NCBI GenBank assembly: GCA_016702605.1
Contig: JADJDQ010000021.1
Location: 1,612,001-1,676,000 of the forward strand
DNA from: Candidatus Intricatilinea gracilis
GTDB taxonomy: Bacteria; Pseudomonadota; Gammaproteobacteria; Burkholderiales; Burkholderiaceae_C
DNA length: 64,000 nucleotides
Direction of reading: 5' to 3'
The notes below the pieces were generated by a model that worked only from the letters and a program-made list of their open reading frames with translations, was not told where the DNA came from and did no database searches. Of the stretch, positions 40,077 to 49,351 are shown piece by piece. The position numbers and the translations under genes are program-made. The stretch's first letter is position 1; the number at the start of each line of letters is the position of its first letter.

Positions 40077-43000
40077 TCAGCTACGAGCCTGTTCGGCCTC
40101 GGGCAAGTCGACCGGCTGGGCTGTGCGCCTGGAGAACAGTGTCTTCACCCAAAGGTAGAACAGGGGCACGAAGAAGATGCCTAGCACGGTGGCACTGGCC
40201 ATGCCACCCAGCACACCGACGCCGATGGCGCGTTGCGAGCCCGAACCGGCCCCACTGGCCAGGGCCAGGGGCAACACGCCCATGCCGAAGGCGAGCGAGG
40301 TCATGAGGATCGGGCGCAGGCGCTGCCGGCAGGCCTTGAGTGTCGCGTCGAGCAGGCCCATGCCCTGGGCGCGCAGCGTCTCGGCGAACTCGACGATCAG
40401 GATCGCGTTCTTGGCGCTCAGTCCGACGGTGGTGAGCAGGCCCACCTGGAAGAACACGTCGTTGTTCTGTCCACCCAGGTGGCTGGCCGCCAGCGCCCCC
40501 AGGATGCCCAGCGGCACCACCAGCATCACGCTGAAGGGCACCGACCAGCTCTCGTACAGCGCCGCCAGACACAGGAAGATGAACAGCACCGACACCGCGT
40601 AGAGCAGCGGCGCCTGGTCACCCGACAGCCGCTCCTGGTAGCTGCGGCCCGCCCACTCGTAGCCGATGCCCGGCGGCATCTCGCGCAGCAGTTGCTCCAT
40701 CGCGAGCATGGCGGCACCGGAGCTGACGCCGGGTGCGATGTCGGTCTGGATCTCGTAGGCGGGGCTGCCGTTGTAGCGCACCAGCTGACGCGGGCCGTTG
40801 ACCCAGCTGGCGCTGGCGAAGGCGCTGAACGACACCATCTGGCCGCTGGTGTTGCGCACGTACCAGTGGCGCATGCTGTCGGCCTCGGCACGGAATGCAC
40901 CCTCGCCTTGCACCAGCACACGTTTGACGCGGCCGCGGTCGATGAAATCGTTGATGTAGCTGCCGCCGAGGGCGATCGACATGGTCTCGTTGATGGTCGT
41001 CGTGCTCACGCCCAGCGTGCCGGCCTGGTGGTCGTCGATCTGGATGGCCAGCTGTGGCGTTTCGGTGAGGCTGTTCGTGCGGGGACGGCGGAACTCCGGG
41101 CGCGCCGCTGCGGCATCGATGAGGCGGTCGCGCGCGGCCGCCAATGCTTCGGGGCCAAGCCCACCCAGGTCCTGCAGGAACAGCTGCACCCCCGCGCTGC
41201 CTCCCAGCCCACGTACGGTGGGCGGCTGCACGACAAAGACGTTGGCGTCGCGCACGCGCCGGCCGAGCTCGCGGCTGAAACGTTCGGCCAGGGCTGCAGC
41301 GCCCTGGCTCATGGCCGGACGCTCGGACCAGTCCTTCAGGTTGATGAAGCCCTGGCCCGAGCCCTGGTCACCCCCGGCGCCGCGCACGATGTTGTAGTAC
41401 CGCACCTCGGGTTGGTCGCCGAGGTAGGCCTCGACACTTTGCATCACCCCCTCGAGCCGCTCGGCCGTGGCACCCGGCGCCATGCGCACCTGGATCTGCA
41501 GGCCGCCCTGATCCTCGTCGGGCAGGAAGCTGGTGGGCAGCGTCTTGTACAGCGCGGCCGTGCCGCCCACGAGCAGCACAAAGACCGCAAAGCTGCGCAG
41601 GCGGCGCGCCGACAACCAGCGCACCTGGACGACATAACGGTCGGTGAAACGGTCGAAGGCGCGGTTGAAGCCGCCGAACAAGCGGTCGAGCAGCGGCCCG
41701 AGCGGGCCGCCGTGCCGGGCATGTTCACCCTGGTGCACCGGCTTGAGCAGCGTGGCACACAGCGCCGGCGACAGGCTCATCGCCACCAGCACCGACAAGA
41801 CCATGGCGCTGACCACCGTGATGCTGAACTGGCGGTAGATGACACCGGTGGAGCCGCCGAAGAAAGCCATCGGGATGAACACCGCCGACAGCACCACGGC
41901 AATGCCCACCAGCGCGCCGCTGATTTCCCCCATGCTGCGCCGGGTGGCATCGCGCGGCGACAGGCCCTCTTCGCGCATCAGTCGCTCGACGTTTTCGACC
42001 ACCACGATGGCGTCGTCCACCAGCAGGCCGATGGCCAGCACCAGGCCGAACATCGTCAATGTGTTGATCGAAAAACCAGCCACCGCCAGGATGCCCATGG
42101 TGCCCAGCATCACGACCGGCACGGCAATGGCCGGCACCAGCGTGGCGCGCAGGTTCTGCATGAAGAGGTACATGATGGCGACGACCAGCACCATCGCCTC
42201 GACCAGTGTCTTCAGCACCCCCTGGATCGACACACGCACGAACGGCGTGGTATCGAAGGTGACGGTGGCCCGCATGCCAGGCGGAAAAAACGGCGCCAGT
42301 TCGGCGAGTTTGGCCTTCACCGCATCACCCGTCACCAGCGCGTTGGCGCCACTGGCGGGGTAGATGGCCATGCCGGCGGCGGTTCGGCCGCTGCTGCGGA
42401 TGTTGGTGGTGTAGCTATCGCGGCCGAGTTCCACCCGCGCCACGTCGCCCAGGCGCAGCGCCGAGCCGTCGGGCTGCACACGCAGCACGACGTCGCGGAA
42501 CTCCTGGGCCGTCTGCAGCTTGGCGCGTGCGGTGACGATGGCCGTCAGCCGCTGGCCTGCGGGCGCAGGCTGGGCGCCGATCTGGCCCGCCGAGACCTCG
42601 GTGTTCTGCGCCAGCAGCGCGCTGCGGATGTCGCCTGGCACCAGCGCATAACGCTGCAGCCGCGCCGGATCGAGCCAGATGCGCATCGCGTAACCCGAGC
42701 CGAAGACGTTGACGTCGCCCACACCTTCGATGCGGCTGACGATGTCAACCAGCGTGCTTTGCAGGTAGTCGCCCATGTCGGCCGAGGTGACCCCGGGGTC
42801 ATCGCTGTTGAGCGTCATCACCATCAGCAGGTCAGTGCCGGCCTTGGTCACACGAACACCCTGCGCCTGCACCGCCTGGGGTAACCGAGACACGGCCTGC
42901 TGCACCTTGTTCTGCACCTGCATCTGCGCCAGGTCGGGGTTGGTGCCGGCAACGAAGCTGAGCTGGCTGCGGGCGTCACCCGAGGCGTTGCTGGTCGACT

Positions 43001-43235
43001 CGATCGACAGCAGCCCGTCGATGCCCTTCAGGTTCTGTTCGACGATCTGAGTCACCGAATCTTCGATCGTCTTGGCCGACGCGCCGGGGTAGCTGGTGTT
43101 GATGGAGATACGTGTGGGCGCGATGTCGGGATAACGCTCGAGTGGCAGGGTCAGCGTGGCTGCGAGGCCCGCCAGCATGATGACGATGGCCAGCACCCAC
43201 GCGAAGATGGGCCGGTCGATGAAAAACGAGGCCAT
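40077..43235 (-). CDS. RND multidrug efflux pump, AcrB/MexB (HAE-1) type
   Basis: Trimeric inner-membrane proton-driven efflux pump, 1052 residues, the usual length. It starts MASFFIDRPIFAWVLAIVIM, has FTP-like periplasmic porter domains, and the proton-relay aspartate pair in GLLVDDAIVVVENVER near residue 408. The conserved lysine region (SAKNAILIVEFAE) near 945 is intact. The C-terminus ends VKTLFSRR plus a short tail. The start is 10 bp downstream of the adaptor stop on the same strand, so the two form one operon. No TolC-type outer-membrane factor is in the window. Divergent two-component genes upstream probably control it. Confidence 0.95.
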   Translation of the reverse strand: MASFFIDRPIFAWVLAIVIMLAGLAATLTLPLERYPDIAPTRISINTSYPGASAKTIEDSVTQIVEQNLKGIDGLLSIESTSNASGDARSQLSFVAGTNPDLAQMQVQNKVQQAVSRLPQAVQAQGVRVTKAGTDLLMVMTLNSDDPGVTSADMGDYLQSTLVDIVSRIEGVGDVNVFGSGYAMRIWLDPARLQRYALVPGDIRSALLAQNTEVSAGQIGAQPAPAGQRLTAIVTARAKLQTAQEFRDVVLRVQPDGSALRLGDVARVELGRDSYTTNIRSSGRTAAGMAIYPASGANALVTGDAVKAKLAELAPFFPPGMRATVTFDTTPFVRVSIQGVLKTLVEAMVLVVAIMYLFMQNLRATLVPAIAVPVVMLGTMGILAVAGFSINTLTMFGLVLAIGLLVDDAIVVVENVERLMREEGLSPRDATRRSMGEISGALVGIAVVLSAVFIPMAFFGGSTGVIYRQFSITVVSAMVLSVLVAMSLSPALCATLLKPVHQGEHARHGGPLGPLLDRLFGGFNRAFDRFTDRYVVQVRWLSARRLRSFAVFVLLVGGTAALYKTLPTSFLPDEDQGGLQIQVRMAPGATAERLEGVMQSVEAYLGDQPEVRYYNIVRGAGGDQGSGQGFINLKDWSERPAMSQGAAALAERFSRELGRRVRDANVFVVQPPTVRGLGGSAGVQLFLQDLGGLGPEALAAARDRLIDAAAARPEFRRPRTNSLTETPQLAIQIDDHQAGTLGVSTTTINETMSIALGGSYINDFIDRGRVKRVLVQGEGAFRAEADSMRHWYVRNTSGQMVSFSAFASASWVNGPRQLVRYNGSPAYEIQTDIAPGVSSGAAMLAMEQLLREMPPGIGYEWAGRSYQERLSGDQAPLLYAVSVLFIFLCLAALYESWSVPFSVMLVVPLGILGALAASHLGGQNNDVFFQVGLLTTVGLSAKNAILIVEFAETLRAQGMGLLDATLKACRQRLRPILMTSLAFGMGVLPLALASGAGSGSQRAIGVGVLGGMASATVLGIFFVPLFYLWVKTLFSRRTAQPVDLPEAEQARS

Positions 43236-43245
43236 GGCGGGTGGC

Positions 43246-44439
43246 TCAGCGCGAAGACGCTGCGGCCGATGCTGGCGAGGCGTTTCGCCTGGCAGCGCCC
43301 AGGTTGGCGGCCACCGGCGTCACCAACTGGTCGGCGCGCACGCGCTGCAAGCCCTCGACGACGAGCCGATCGCCCGCCTTCAGCCCGCTGCTCACCAGCC
43401 ACTGGTTGCCCACGGCGCGTGCCACCTGCAGCCGGCGGCGCTCGACCTTGTTGCCGTCCCCGACGACCAGCGCCGTGGCGTCGCCGGTGGGCGACCGTGT
43501 CACCCCCTGCTGCGGCACAAGCAAGACCGCGCGGTCGACACCGGCGACCAGACGTGCCTGGACCACCATGCCAGGCAGCAGCGTGCCCCGGGGGTTGGGC
43601 ACCACGGCGCGCAAGGTCACGGCGCCGGTGCCCCGGTCGACCGTGACGCCGCTGAACTGCAGCACCCCGGGCTGTGCATGCACCGAGCCGTCCTCGAGCA
43701 CCAGCTGCACCTGGCGGCTGGAGGCCCGGCCTTCGAGCCGGCGGCGCAGCGCCAGCAGTTCGGCGCTGCTTTGCACGATGTCCACGAACATCGGGTCGAG
43801 CTGCTGGATCGTGGTGAGCGCCTGCGTCTGGTTGGCGGTGACGAGCGCACCCGCACTCACGGCGGAGATCTCGATGCGTCCGCCGATCGGCGCCACGATG
43901 CGAGTGCGCCCCAGCTGCACCTCGGCGGCATCGAGCGCCGCCCGGGCCACCGCCACGTCGGCCTCGGCCTGGCGCAACGCGGCGGTGTTGTCGTCGGCCG
44001 CTGCGGGGCTGAGGAACTCGGCACGCAAAAGCTCGGCATCACGCGCCACCTTGGCGCGCGCCGAGACGAGCTGGGCCTGGGCCTTTTGCAGCGACGCGTC
44101 AGTGCGGGCACGCTCGGCTTGCAGACTCGACGCGTCGAGCTGGTACAGCGGCTGACCGGGGGCGACGACGCTGCCTTCGGTGAACAGGCGCTCGAGCACC
44201 AGGCCACTCACCTGGGGGCGGATCTCGGCAATCTGGCTGGCGCTGACACGCCCGGGCAGAAGAATCTCCAGCGGTGCATCCTGCGCGGTCACCGTGACGA
44301 CGCCCACCTCCACCGGCACGCCACGTGCAGCGCGCGGCGTTGCGGGCTTGTCCTGACAGGCGCCAAGCAGCCCGGTCAGCAGCAGGATGATCGCCGCCGT
44401 AGCAAGGCGCTCGAGGGGGTGAGAGTAGGCATGAGGCAC
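43246..44439 (-). CDS. RND periplasmic adaptor lipoprotein (AcrA/MexA type)
   Basis: Membrane fusion protein linking the RND pump to an outer-membrane channel, 397 residues. The signal ends in the lipobox LLGACQD (Cys near residue 28), so it should be a lipoprotein. The lipoyl halves (VSGLVLERLFTEGSVV and GGRIEISAVSAGALV), a coiled-coil hairpin between them (about 100-170) and the beta-barrel domain (VRVTLRAVVPN-like region near 255) follow in order. It is the first gene of the efflux operon, divergent from the sensor kinase with only 47 bp between the starts. Confidence 0.94.
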   Translation of the reverse strand: MPHAYSHPLERLATAAIILLLTGLLGACQDKPATPRAARGVPVEVGVVTVTAQDAPLEILLPGRVSASQIAEIRPQVSGLVLERLFTEGSVVAPGQPLYQLDASSLQAERARTDASLQKAQAQLVSARAKVARDAELLRAEFLSPAAADDNTAALRQAEADVAVARAALDAAEVQLGRTRIVAPIGGRIEISAVSAGALVTANQTQALTTIQQLDPMFVDIVQSSAELLALRRRLEGRASSRQVQLVLEDGSVHAQPGVLQFSGVTVDRGTGAVTLRAVVPNPRGTLLPGMVVQARLVAGVDRAVLLVPQQGVTRSPTGDATALVVGDGNKVERRRLQVARAVGNQWLVSSGLKAGDRLVVEGLQRVRADQLVTPVAANLGAARRNASPASAAASSR

Positions 44440-44486
44440 GGGCGCGATCGTGCCTTCACAATGTGGAGAAAGCTTGAAGGCCCGCG

Positions 44487-45884
44487 ATGAAGCTGAACCT
44501 TGCTACCCGCATCTTTGCCGCTGTGCTGAGCACCGCGGTGGTGGTGGCCGTGGCCATGGGTGTGGGAGCCCACGTCAACCTCAACCGCGACTTCCTCGGC
44601 TACCTGAACGAGCAGGCGGTCAACCGGCTCGACCTGGCGGTGCCCAGCGTCACGGCAGGCTACCGCCAGCACGGCAGCTGGGATTTCCTGCGCGAGCGAC
44701 CCGAGCTCTGGTACCGGCTGCTGCGGCCGCTGCCCGACGACCAGCGGGTGCCGCTGGCCGAGCGCCCGCCGGCGACGCCGACGTCGGCAGAATTGACTGG
44801 CGCTTCCCGCCGTTTCACCTTGCTGGACGCCGACCGCCGGCGCATCGTCGGTTTCGCCAGCCCGGCCAGTGACGCCGTCGAGCGCGGCATCGTGATCGAC
44901 GGACTCACCGTCGGCTGGCTGGTGCTGACACCCATCGAATCGGCCAGCTCAGGGGCCGAGAAACGATTTGCCGACGCCCAGGCCCGTACCGGCTGGCTGG
45001 TGGGCGGCGCAGCCGTGTTGCTGGCGGCAGCGGTGGCGCTCTGGGCCTCGCGCCGGCTGCTGAGGCCGGTGCGCCACGTCGCCGAGGCCACCCACCGCCT
45101 GGCCGCGGGGCACTACGACACGCGGGTGCCCGAGCGCGCCGTGGACGACGAGATCGGCCGCCTGGCACACGACTTCAATCAGCTCGCGTGGACACTGCAG
45201 CGCAACGAGGAGATGCGGCGCGAGTTCATGGCCGACGTGTCGCACGAGCTGCGCACGCCGCTGGGTGTACTGCACGGCGAGATCGAGGCGCTCGAAGACG
45301 GCGTGCGCAAGCTCGACGAGCAGGCACTGCGCTCGCTCAAGAGTGAGGTGGGCACCTTGCACAAGCTGGTCGACGACCTGTACGAACTGTCGCTGGCCGA
45401 CGTGGGTGCCCTGTCGTACCGCAAGGCCGAGCTGGACCTGCGCGACATCATCGACGACACCGTCGGTGCCTTCGGCGAGCGGCTGCGCAGCAGCGGCCTG
45501 GCGCTGCAGATGGAGCTGCCGCCCGGCCCCTTGCCGGCCTTCGGCGACGCGCGGCGGCTGCGCCAGCTGTTTGCCAACCTGTTCGAGAACAGCTGCCGTT
45601 ACACCGAGGCCGGCGGCGCCCTGCGCCTGCAGGCGCGGCGCGAGGGCCGCCAGATGCTGATCGATCTGCACGACAGCGCCCCGGGCGTGCGCGACGAACA
45701 GTTGCCGCGGCTGTTCGAGCGGTTCTTCCGCGCCGAACCGTCGCGCAGCCGGCGAGGCGGCGGCGCCGGGCTGGGCCTGTCGATCTGCGAGCGCATCGTC
45801 CAGGCGCACGAAGGTCGTATCGAGGCCCGGCATTCGCCGCTGGGTGGCCTGTGGTTGCGCGTGGAGCTTCCAGCCCTTGGATGA
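44487..45884 (+). CDS. Sensor histidine kinase, BaeS-like
   Basis: Two-component sensor, 465 residues. A first membrane helix (residues 5-30), a periplasmic domain of about 130 residues, and a second helix (WLVGGAAVLLAAAVAL near 172-187) are followed by HAMP (RLLRPVRHVAEATHRLA), the phosphorylation site DVSHELRTPLG with His near residue 254, N-box LFENSCRY, and G-boxes (GVRDEQLPRLFERFFR, GAGLGLSICERIV). This architecture matches BaeS, an envelope-stress kinase controlling RND pumps. It is divergent from the pump operon and adjacent to a response regulator, supporting the same role here. Confidence 0.94.
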   Translation: MKLNLATRIFAAVLSTAVVVAVAMGVGAHVNLNRDFLGYLNEQAVNRLDLAVPSVTAGYRQHGSWDFLRERPELWYRLLRPLPDDQRVPLAERPPATPTSAELTGASRRFTLLDADRRRIVGFASPASDAVERGIVIDGLTVGWLVLTPIESASSGAEKRFADAQARTGWLVGGAAVLLAAAVALWASRRLLRPVRHVAEATHRLAAGHYDTRVPERAVDDEIGRLAHDFNQLAWTLQRNEEMRREFMADVSHELRTPLGVLHGEIEALEDGVRKLDEQALRSLKSEVGTLHKLVDDLYELSLADVGALSYRKAELDLRDIIDDTVGAFGERLRSSGLALQMELPPGPLPAFGDARRLRQLFANLFENSCRYTEAGGALRLQARREGRQMLIDLHDSAPGVRDEQLPRLFERFFRAEPSRSRRGGGAGLGLSICERIVQAHEGRIEARHSPLGGLWLRVELPALG

Positions 45885-46584
45885 GCAACCGCTGCCTCTG
45901 GAGCCCGGCCCGGCCCGTGTGCTCGTGGTCGAGGACGAACCCAAACTCGCCGCGCTGCTGGCCGACTACCTGCGTGCCGCCGGCCATGCCCCCGAGTGTG
46001 TGGGTGACGGCCGCGACGCGCTGCAGGCGTGGATCGACCGCCGGCACGACCTGGTGCTGCTCGACCTGATGCTGCCGGGGCTCGACGGCCTGTCGCTGTG
46101 CCGGCAACTGCGCACACTCACCAGCGTGCCGATCGTCATGTTGACCGCGCGTACCGACGAGGCGGACCGCCTGACCGGGCTCGAACTGGGCGCCGACGAC
46201 TACATCGCCAAGACACCGTTCAGCCCGCGCGAGGTGATGGCACGGGTGAAAGCGGTGCTGCGGCGCAGCCGGGCAACGCAACGGCCGGTGGCAACGGCCT
46301 GGCCGCTGCTCGTCGACGAGCAGGGCTGGCGAGCGGCCTGGCAGGGCCGTGCACTCAACCTGACACCCAACGAGTTCCGGCTACTGCGCCTGCTGGCGTC
46401 ACAACGAGGGCGGGTCTACACCCGCTCGCAGCTGCTGGAACTTCTGCAAGGTGATGCAGGCGCCACCACCGAGCGCGCCGTGGACGCCCATGTGAAGAAT
46501 CTGCGGCGCAAGCTCGAGCAGGCCGGCGCCGGCAGCGAGCGGATCCGCTCTGTCTACGGTGTGGGCTACAGCTACGACGACTGA
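45877..46584 (+). CDS. OmpR-family response regulator, BaeR-like
   Basis: DNA-binding response regulator, about 235 residues. Receiver domain with VLVVEDEPKLAALL, the phosphorylatable Asp in VLLDLMLPGLDG, a conserved Thr in MLTARTDE and Lys in YIAKTPFSPRE; then a winged helix with LTPNEFRLLRLLAS and VDAHVKNLRRKLE. The start is uncertain: TTG 45877 overlaps the kinase stop and gives a short lead; the ATG at 45844 lies inside the kinase gene. The overlap indicates coupled translation with the kinase. It likely activates the divergent efflux operon. Confidence 0.92.
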   Translation: MDEQPLPLEPGPARVLVVEDEPKLAALLADYLRAAGHAPECVGDGRDALQAWIDRRHDLVLLDLMLPGLDGLSLCRQLRTLTSVPIVMLTARTDEADRLTGLELGADDYIAKTPFSPREVMARVKAVLRRSRATQRPVATAWPLLVDEQGWRAAWQGRALNLTPNEFRLLRLLASQRGRVYTRSQLLELLQGDAGATTERAVDAHVKNLRRKLEQAGAGSERIRSVYGVGYSYDD

Positions 46585-46665
46585 GGCGCGACGGCGACCG
46601 AGGCGGCGATCAGCTTGTCGCCCACACCTTTGGTCACTGGAAGCGGCTCACCGGTCAGCGCCGAA

Positions 46666-46842
46666 TCAGACGAGCAGATGGCCGGACATCGCCAGCACCG
46701 TCGCCACCACTGTCAGTGGCAATGTCCACCAGAAGCCGTAGGTGAAGTCGGACAGTTGGACCCAAGCGACGTTCAAACGCCCCAGTTCATTCGGCACACG
46801 CGCGATCTCGGCTTCTTGTCGGAGGGCAACTTGCATGGACAT
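46666..46842 (-). CDS. Small membrane protein (second of a pair)
   Basis: A 58-residue frame from ATG 46842 (or 46836), with an amphipathic N-terminal part (QVALRQEAEIARVPNELGRL) and one hydrophobic helix at the end (WWTLPLTVVATVLAMSGHLL). AGGTTGAT lies just before the start. It follows the other small membrane protein gene by 17 bp on the same strand, which supports both as a real operon. No family recognised. Confidence 0.5.
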   Translation of the reverse strand: MSMQVALRQEAEIARVPNELGRLNVAWVQLSDFTYGFWWTLPLTVVATVLAMSGHLLV

Positions 46843-46859
46843 ATCAACCTGCAACGGCG

Positions 46860-47180
46860 TCAGTGCATCCGGCCGAAGGTGAGTGCGAGCCACAGGTAGG
46901 CAGTGAGACTACTGACCGGGACAGTGAGCGCCGAGGGTACGTAGAAGAACGCCGACAACACCGGAGCACACAACACCAGTTCGATGAATGCTGCGACGGC
47001 CAGCAGGAGCATCCCCATGACGACCCAGCGCCGCATGTAGGTGGGCAGCCATCGCGCCTGAGTCTTGTTGTGCTGCATGGCTGCGGAACGCTCCCACAGA
47101 TTGCCTCGGCTGGCGTCATGAAACAGCCACCCGAAGAAGAGGTACCTGTAGAGCAGCGAAGAGAATGCCAAGCTTTGCAT
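46860..47180 (-). CDS. Small membrane protein (first of a pair)
   Basis: A 106-residue protein with three hydrophobic segments: SLLYRYLFFGWLFHDA near the N-terminus, VVMGMLLLAVAAFIELVL near 53-70, and LTVPVSSLTAYLWLAL near 84-99. Basic residues between the first two suggest cytosolic loops. No family recognised. Aromatic-rich N-terminus (RYLFFGWLFHD) resembles small DUF-type inner-membrane proteins of betaproteobacteria. It is followed by the second small membrane protein gene. Confidence 0.6.
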   Translation of the reverse strand: MQSLAFSSLLYRYLFFGWLFHDASRGNLWERSAAMQHNKTQARWLPTYMRRWVVMGMLLLAVAAFIELVLCAPVLSAFFYVPSALTVPVSSLTAYLWLALTFGRMH

Positions 47181-47253
47181 GATTGCCCGCCCGATTCACT
47201 CAGCTCAACGCCGCAGAGGTCTTTCTCCCGTGGCCTGTGCCCCCAGGTAACTG

Positions 47254-47658
47254 TCAGGCTGCCCTGGTGTGTTTGACGGTATCGAGCTGCGTCTGCAGCG
47301 TTTGCAGCTCGGGCAGCAGCTTGCGGTACGCCGCTTCGAACCCCAGCACACCCAGGCCAGCACCGGTCGCGGCACGTAAACGCCGGACCTGGCCGAGCAA
47401 CTCCTGCTTTCGCGCCTGCGGGACCACGTTGTACAGGCTCAGCCGCTCGACCAGACTGAGTGCCTCGCTCAACTGGGGTCCGGCCAGTTCGTGAAGGTCG
47501 AGTCGGCCTTGTTCATGCCATACGGCCAGCGCGACGGCGCGCGCTGCTTCGAGGCCGGCAGTCGACAAGCCCTGCTGAGCGACACGCGCCAGAGCTGCGT
47601 TCGCGTCGCCGGCATCGACGACAGCGGCGGGGGAATTGGAGGGTTCGGTGGTAGCCAT
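47254..47658 (-). CDS. Hypothetical helical protein
   Basis: A 134-residue protein, Ala/Leu/Gln-rich and helical, without signal or membrane segment. It starts MATTEPSNSPAAVV and has RLSLYNVVPQARKQELLGQVR and a coiled-coil-like end (KLLPELQTLQTQLDTVKH). I do not recognise the family. It stands alone downstream of the phasin terminator on the same strand. Codon use resembles neighbouring genes and no competing frame is better, so it is probably real. Confidence 0.6.
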   Translation of the reverse strand: MATTEPSNSPAAVVDAGDANAALARVAQQGLSTAGLEAARAVALAVWHEQGRLDLHELAGPQLSEALSLVERLSLYNVVPQARKQELLGQVRRLRAATGAGLGVLGFEAAYRKLLPELQTLQTQLDTVKHTRAA

Positions 47659-47840
47659 TGGCCGTTATAGCGCAACTGGCAAACACCCCTGTTCCAAGCT
47701 TGTATCGGCCAGCGCATGCTTCGCTCGAGCGGCAGCCAATCGCGTTTGCAGCGCTCATGAGCGGATACAACCAGGCTGCCGGCATAGCGCGGACCAGCCC
47801 CTGATCGCCCGTCCCAGATCGCCCATGCCAGAAACACGAA

Positions 47841-47858
47841 TGCCCCGCAAGCGGGGCA
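47841..47858 (-). terminator. Terminator hairpin after the phasin gene
   Basis: A perfect 8-bp GC-rich stem (TGCCCCGC/GCGGGGCA) with an AA loop lies 58 bp beyond the phasin stop. The following bases on the minus strand are only moderately T-rich. Confidence 0.7.
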
Positions 47859-47915
47859 CTCTGGATGCAAGAGCAACGGCCGAGTCCTCGTCGGACCCGG
47901 CGCGCTGCGGCCGGC

Positions 47916-48458
47916 TTACTTGCCCTTGGCAACAGCCTTCGTCGACTTCACGACGGCATCGGTCGCCGAGGCGATGTTTTGCTCGGCGGCTGCAACGGCT
48001 TGCTTGGCAGAAGCTTGTGCGGTTTCGAGGGCCTTCTGGCCAGCGGCCATCGCGCTCTTGAGCGCGGCAACAGCACCTTCGCTACCAGCCGGAGCCAGCT
48101 TCAGCGCGCTGTCGAGGCCGGCGGCGGTTTGCGCCTGCAGGTCGGCAAACTTGCCTTCGGCTGCCTTGGTGTAGGCGGCGGTGGTTTCGGTCAGGATGGC
48201 GGTCACAGCGCGGCCATAGGCGACAGCCTTGTCTGCTGCGGGTTGCGCCAGAGCGGTCAACGAGGTCAGATCCGTCGGGGTCTTGGCCGAGAAGATGGCA
48301 CGCATCTGTTCGGAGGCGTCGTCCATGGCAGCCTTGGCGGCGCTCATGTTGAGCTCGACCAGCTTTTCGTAGCCAGCGAAGCTGCTGGCGGCCAGGTCGG
48401 TTGCATCGGCAACAGCGGTCTTGGCAGAGGACAGGAATTGTTCAACGGGCTGAGTCAT
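47916..48458 (-). CDS. phaP: Phasin (polyhydroxyalkanoate granule protein)
   Basis: Coats intracellular PHB granules and controls their size. The 180-residue product from ATG 48458 has the phasin N-terminus MTQPVEQFLSSAKTAV, FAGYEKLVELNMSAAKAAMD and long amphipathic helices (QAQTAAGLDSALKLAP, QAVAAAEQNIASATDA). No signal peptide. The longer ATG at 48494 adds twelve residues ahead of the conserved start and is not used. A perfect 15-bp palindrome of PhaR type lies about 110 bp upstream. The gene is monocistronic with its own terminator and indicates a PHB-storing cell. Confidence 0.93.
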   Translation of the reverse strand: MTQPVEQFLSSAKTAVADATDLAASSFAGYEKLVELNMSAAKAAMDDASEQMRAIFSAKTPTDLTSLTALAQPAADKAVAYGRAVTAILTETTAAYTKAAEGKFADLQAQTAAGLDSALKLAPAGSEGAVAALKSAMAAGQKALETAQASAKQAVAAAEQNIASATDAVVKSTKAVAKGK

Positions 48459-48510
48459 GGTGCGTCCAGGTTGTGAAGTAGGGAGGGGCCGCACATCTCA
48501 GAACCAATGG

Positions 48511-48523
48511 TGCAGTGCAGCAT
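48511..48523. promoter_or_regulatory. Second, imperfect PhaR-like site
   Basis: TGCAGTGCAGCA repeats most of the symmetric PhaR-type sequence found at 48567-48581, but is missing one end. It lies closer to the phasin start. Confidence 0.4.
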
Positions 48524-48566
48524 GGATCAAATCATAGGGCCAAATCCGAAGGATGCAAGCACTTTT

Positions 48567-48581
48567 TGCTGCAATGCAGCA
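48567..48581. promoter_or_regulatory. PhaR operator-like palindrome upstream of phaP
   Basis: TGCTGCA-A-TGCAGCA is a perfect 15-bp palindrome containing CTGC-N3-GCAG, the motif PhaR repressors recognise in front of phasin genes. PhaR leaves the site when PHB is available. Confidence 0.65.
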
Positions 48582-48830
48582 TTTACTCACTCCCACTCGA
48601 TCGTCAACAGGTGCCGACTCCTCCTATGGACGAGAGCGACTTTCCGGTCGTTCAGCGAACCCGATACCGTCAGCGATACCGTCACTCGGCGCCCTCTCTT
48701 GCCCTGCGGCCTGAGGTTGGACGACGCCACCAATCTTCCGAAGCTTTCCGACCAGTCTGGCACAACGCTGTGGAAGACGTCTGCAACGTCAAGTCGCGTC
48801 ACGCAGTGCCAGTGGCTCGCAGATCGAGTG
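48582..48830. other. Intergenic remnant without a supported gene
   Basis: Between the phasin promoter and the truncated AbiEi gene. A 130-codon minus frame crosses it (48587-48979) but shows no domain. This is where the missing C-terminus of AbiEi and its toxin gene would be expected; neither is found. Confidence 0.45.
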
Positions 48831-49337
48831 TCACCTCGATTGCATCCCGGTGATTGGTTGGCATGGATGACCGTGGCCTCTTCCAAGAACGTTCGCTTTG
48901 GGCGCATGGCCTGCGGCTTGACCTGGGTAGAGCAATTGCCACGGTGGAGCATGGCGCAACTCGACAGTTTGCGAGACAAGCCGCAGGGTTCGGCTTCGGC
49001 CCGAGGTCAGATAGATCTGGTGCACCGGTACCTGCTTCGTCAGGCCCAACGAATTGGCTGCCGCAGCGCCGTGCGCAACGACGGTCTCAGTAAGCTGACT
49101 AGCCCTCTCCTGGACCACCTTGGCCACCTCTGGCGCCCGCGCGCCGAACTTGCCCGTCACGGGCAGGACGTAGACACCCCGGCCGGCCCGCAGCAGGTCC
49201 CCTCTGCGGGCCATGCGAGAGGGCACCTGATCCAAAGCGGCACGGCTGGCGAGCTGCAGCCGGGCCTTCGCGGACAGGCTGGCGCCTTCTGGCAATGCGG
49301 CGGCATGTGTCAGGACTTGCTGGGCTAGGCTGGACAC
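48831..49337 (-). pseudogene. AbiEi-type (DUF6088) antitoxin, C-terminally shortened, no toxin
   Basis: A 168-residue frame with the winged-helix N-terminus of AbiEi/DUF6088 antitoxins: RMARRGDLLRAGRGVYVLPV near 41-60, then VVAHGAAAANSLGLT, IYLTSGRSRTLRLVSQTVELRHAPPW near 108-133. After about residue 153 the sequence (GRGHGHPCQPITGMQSR) no longer resembles the family, which normally runs about 40 residues further, so the 3' end seems lost. The usual partner AbiEii nucleotidyltransferase is absent on both sides. An inverted repeat in its promoter (49352-49379) could be its own operator. It may still repress itself, but as a toxin-antitoxin system it is broken. Confidence 0.7.
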
Positions 49338-49351
49338 GTTGAATCCTTATC

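Noticed and set aside
40233..42884. 883-codon plus-strand open frame
   Set aside because: Antisense to the RND pump gene, His/Gln/Arg-rich and without domains.
48587..48979. 130-codon minus frame as a possible continuation of AbiEi by frameshift
   Set aside because: Its sequence does not resemble the missing C-terminus of the family, so a simple frameshift does not explain the truncation.
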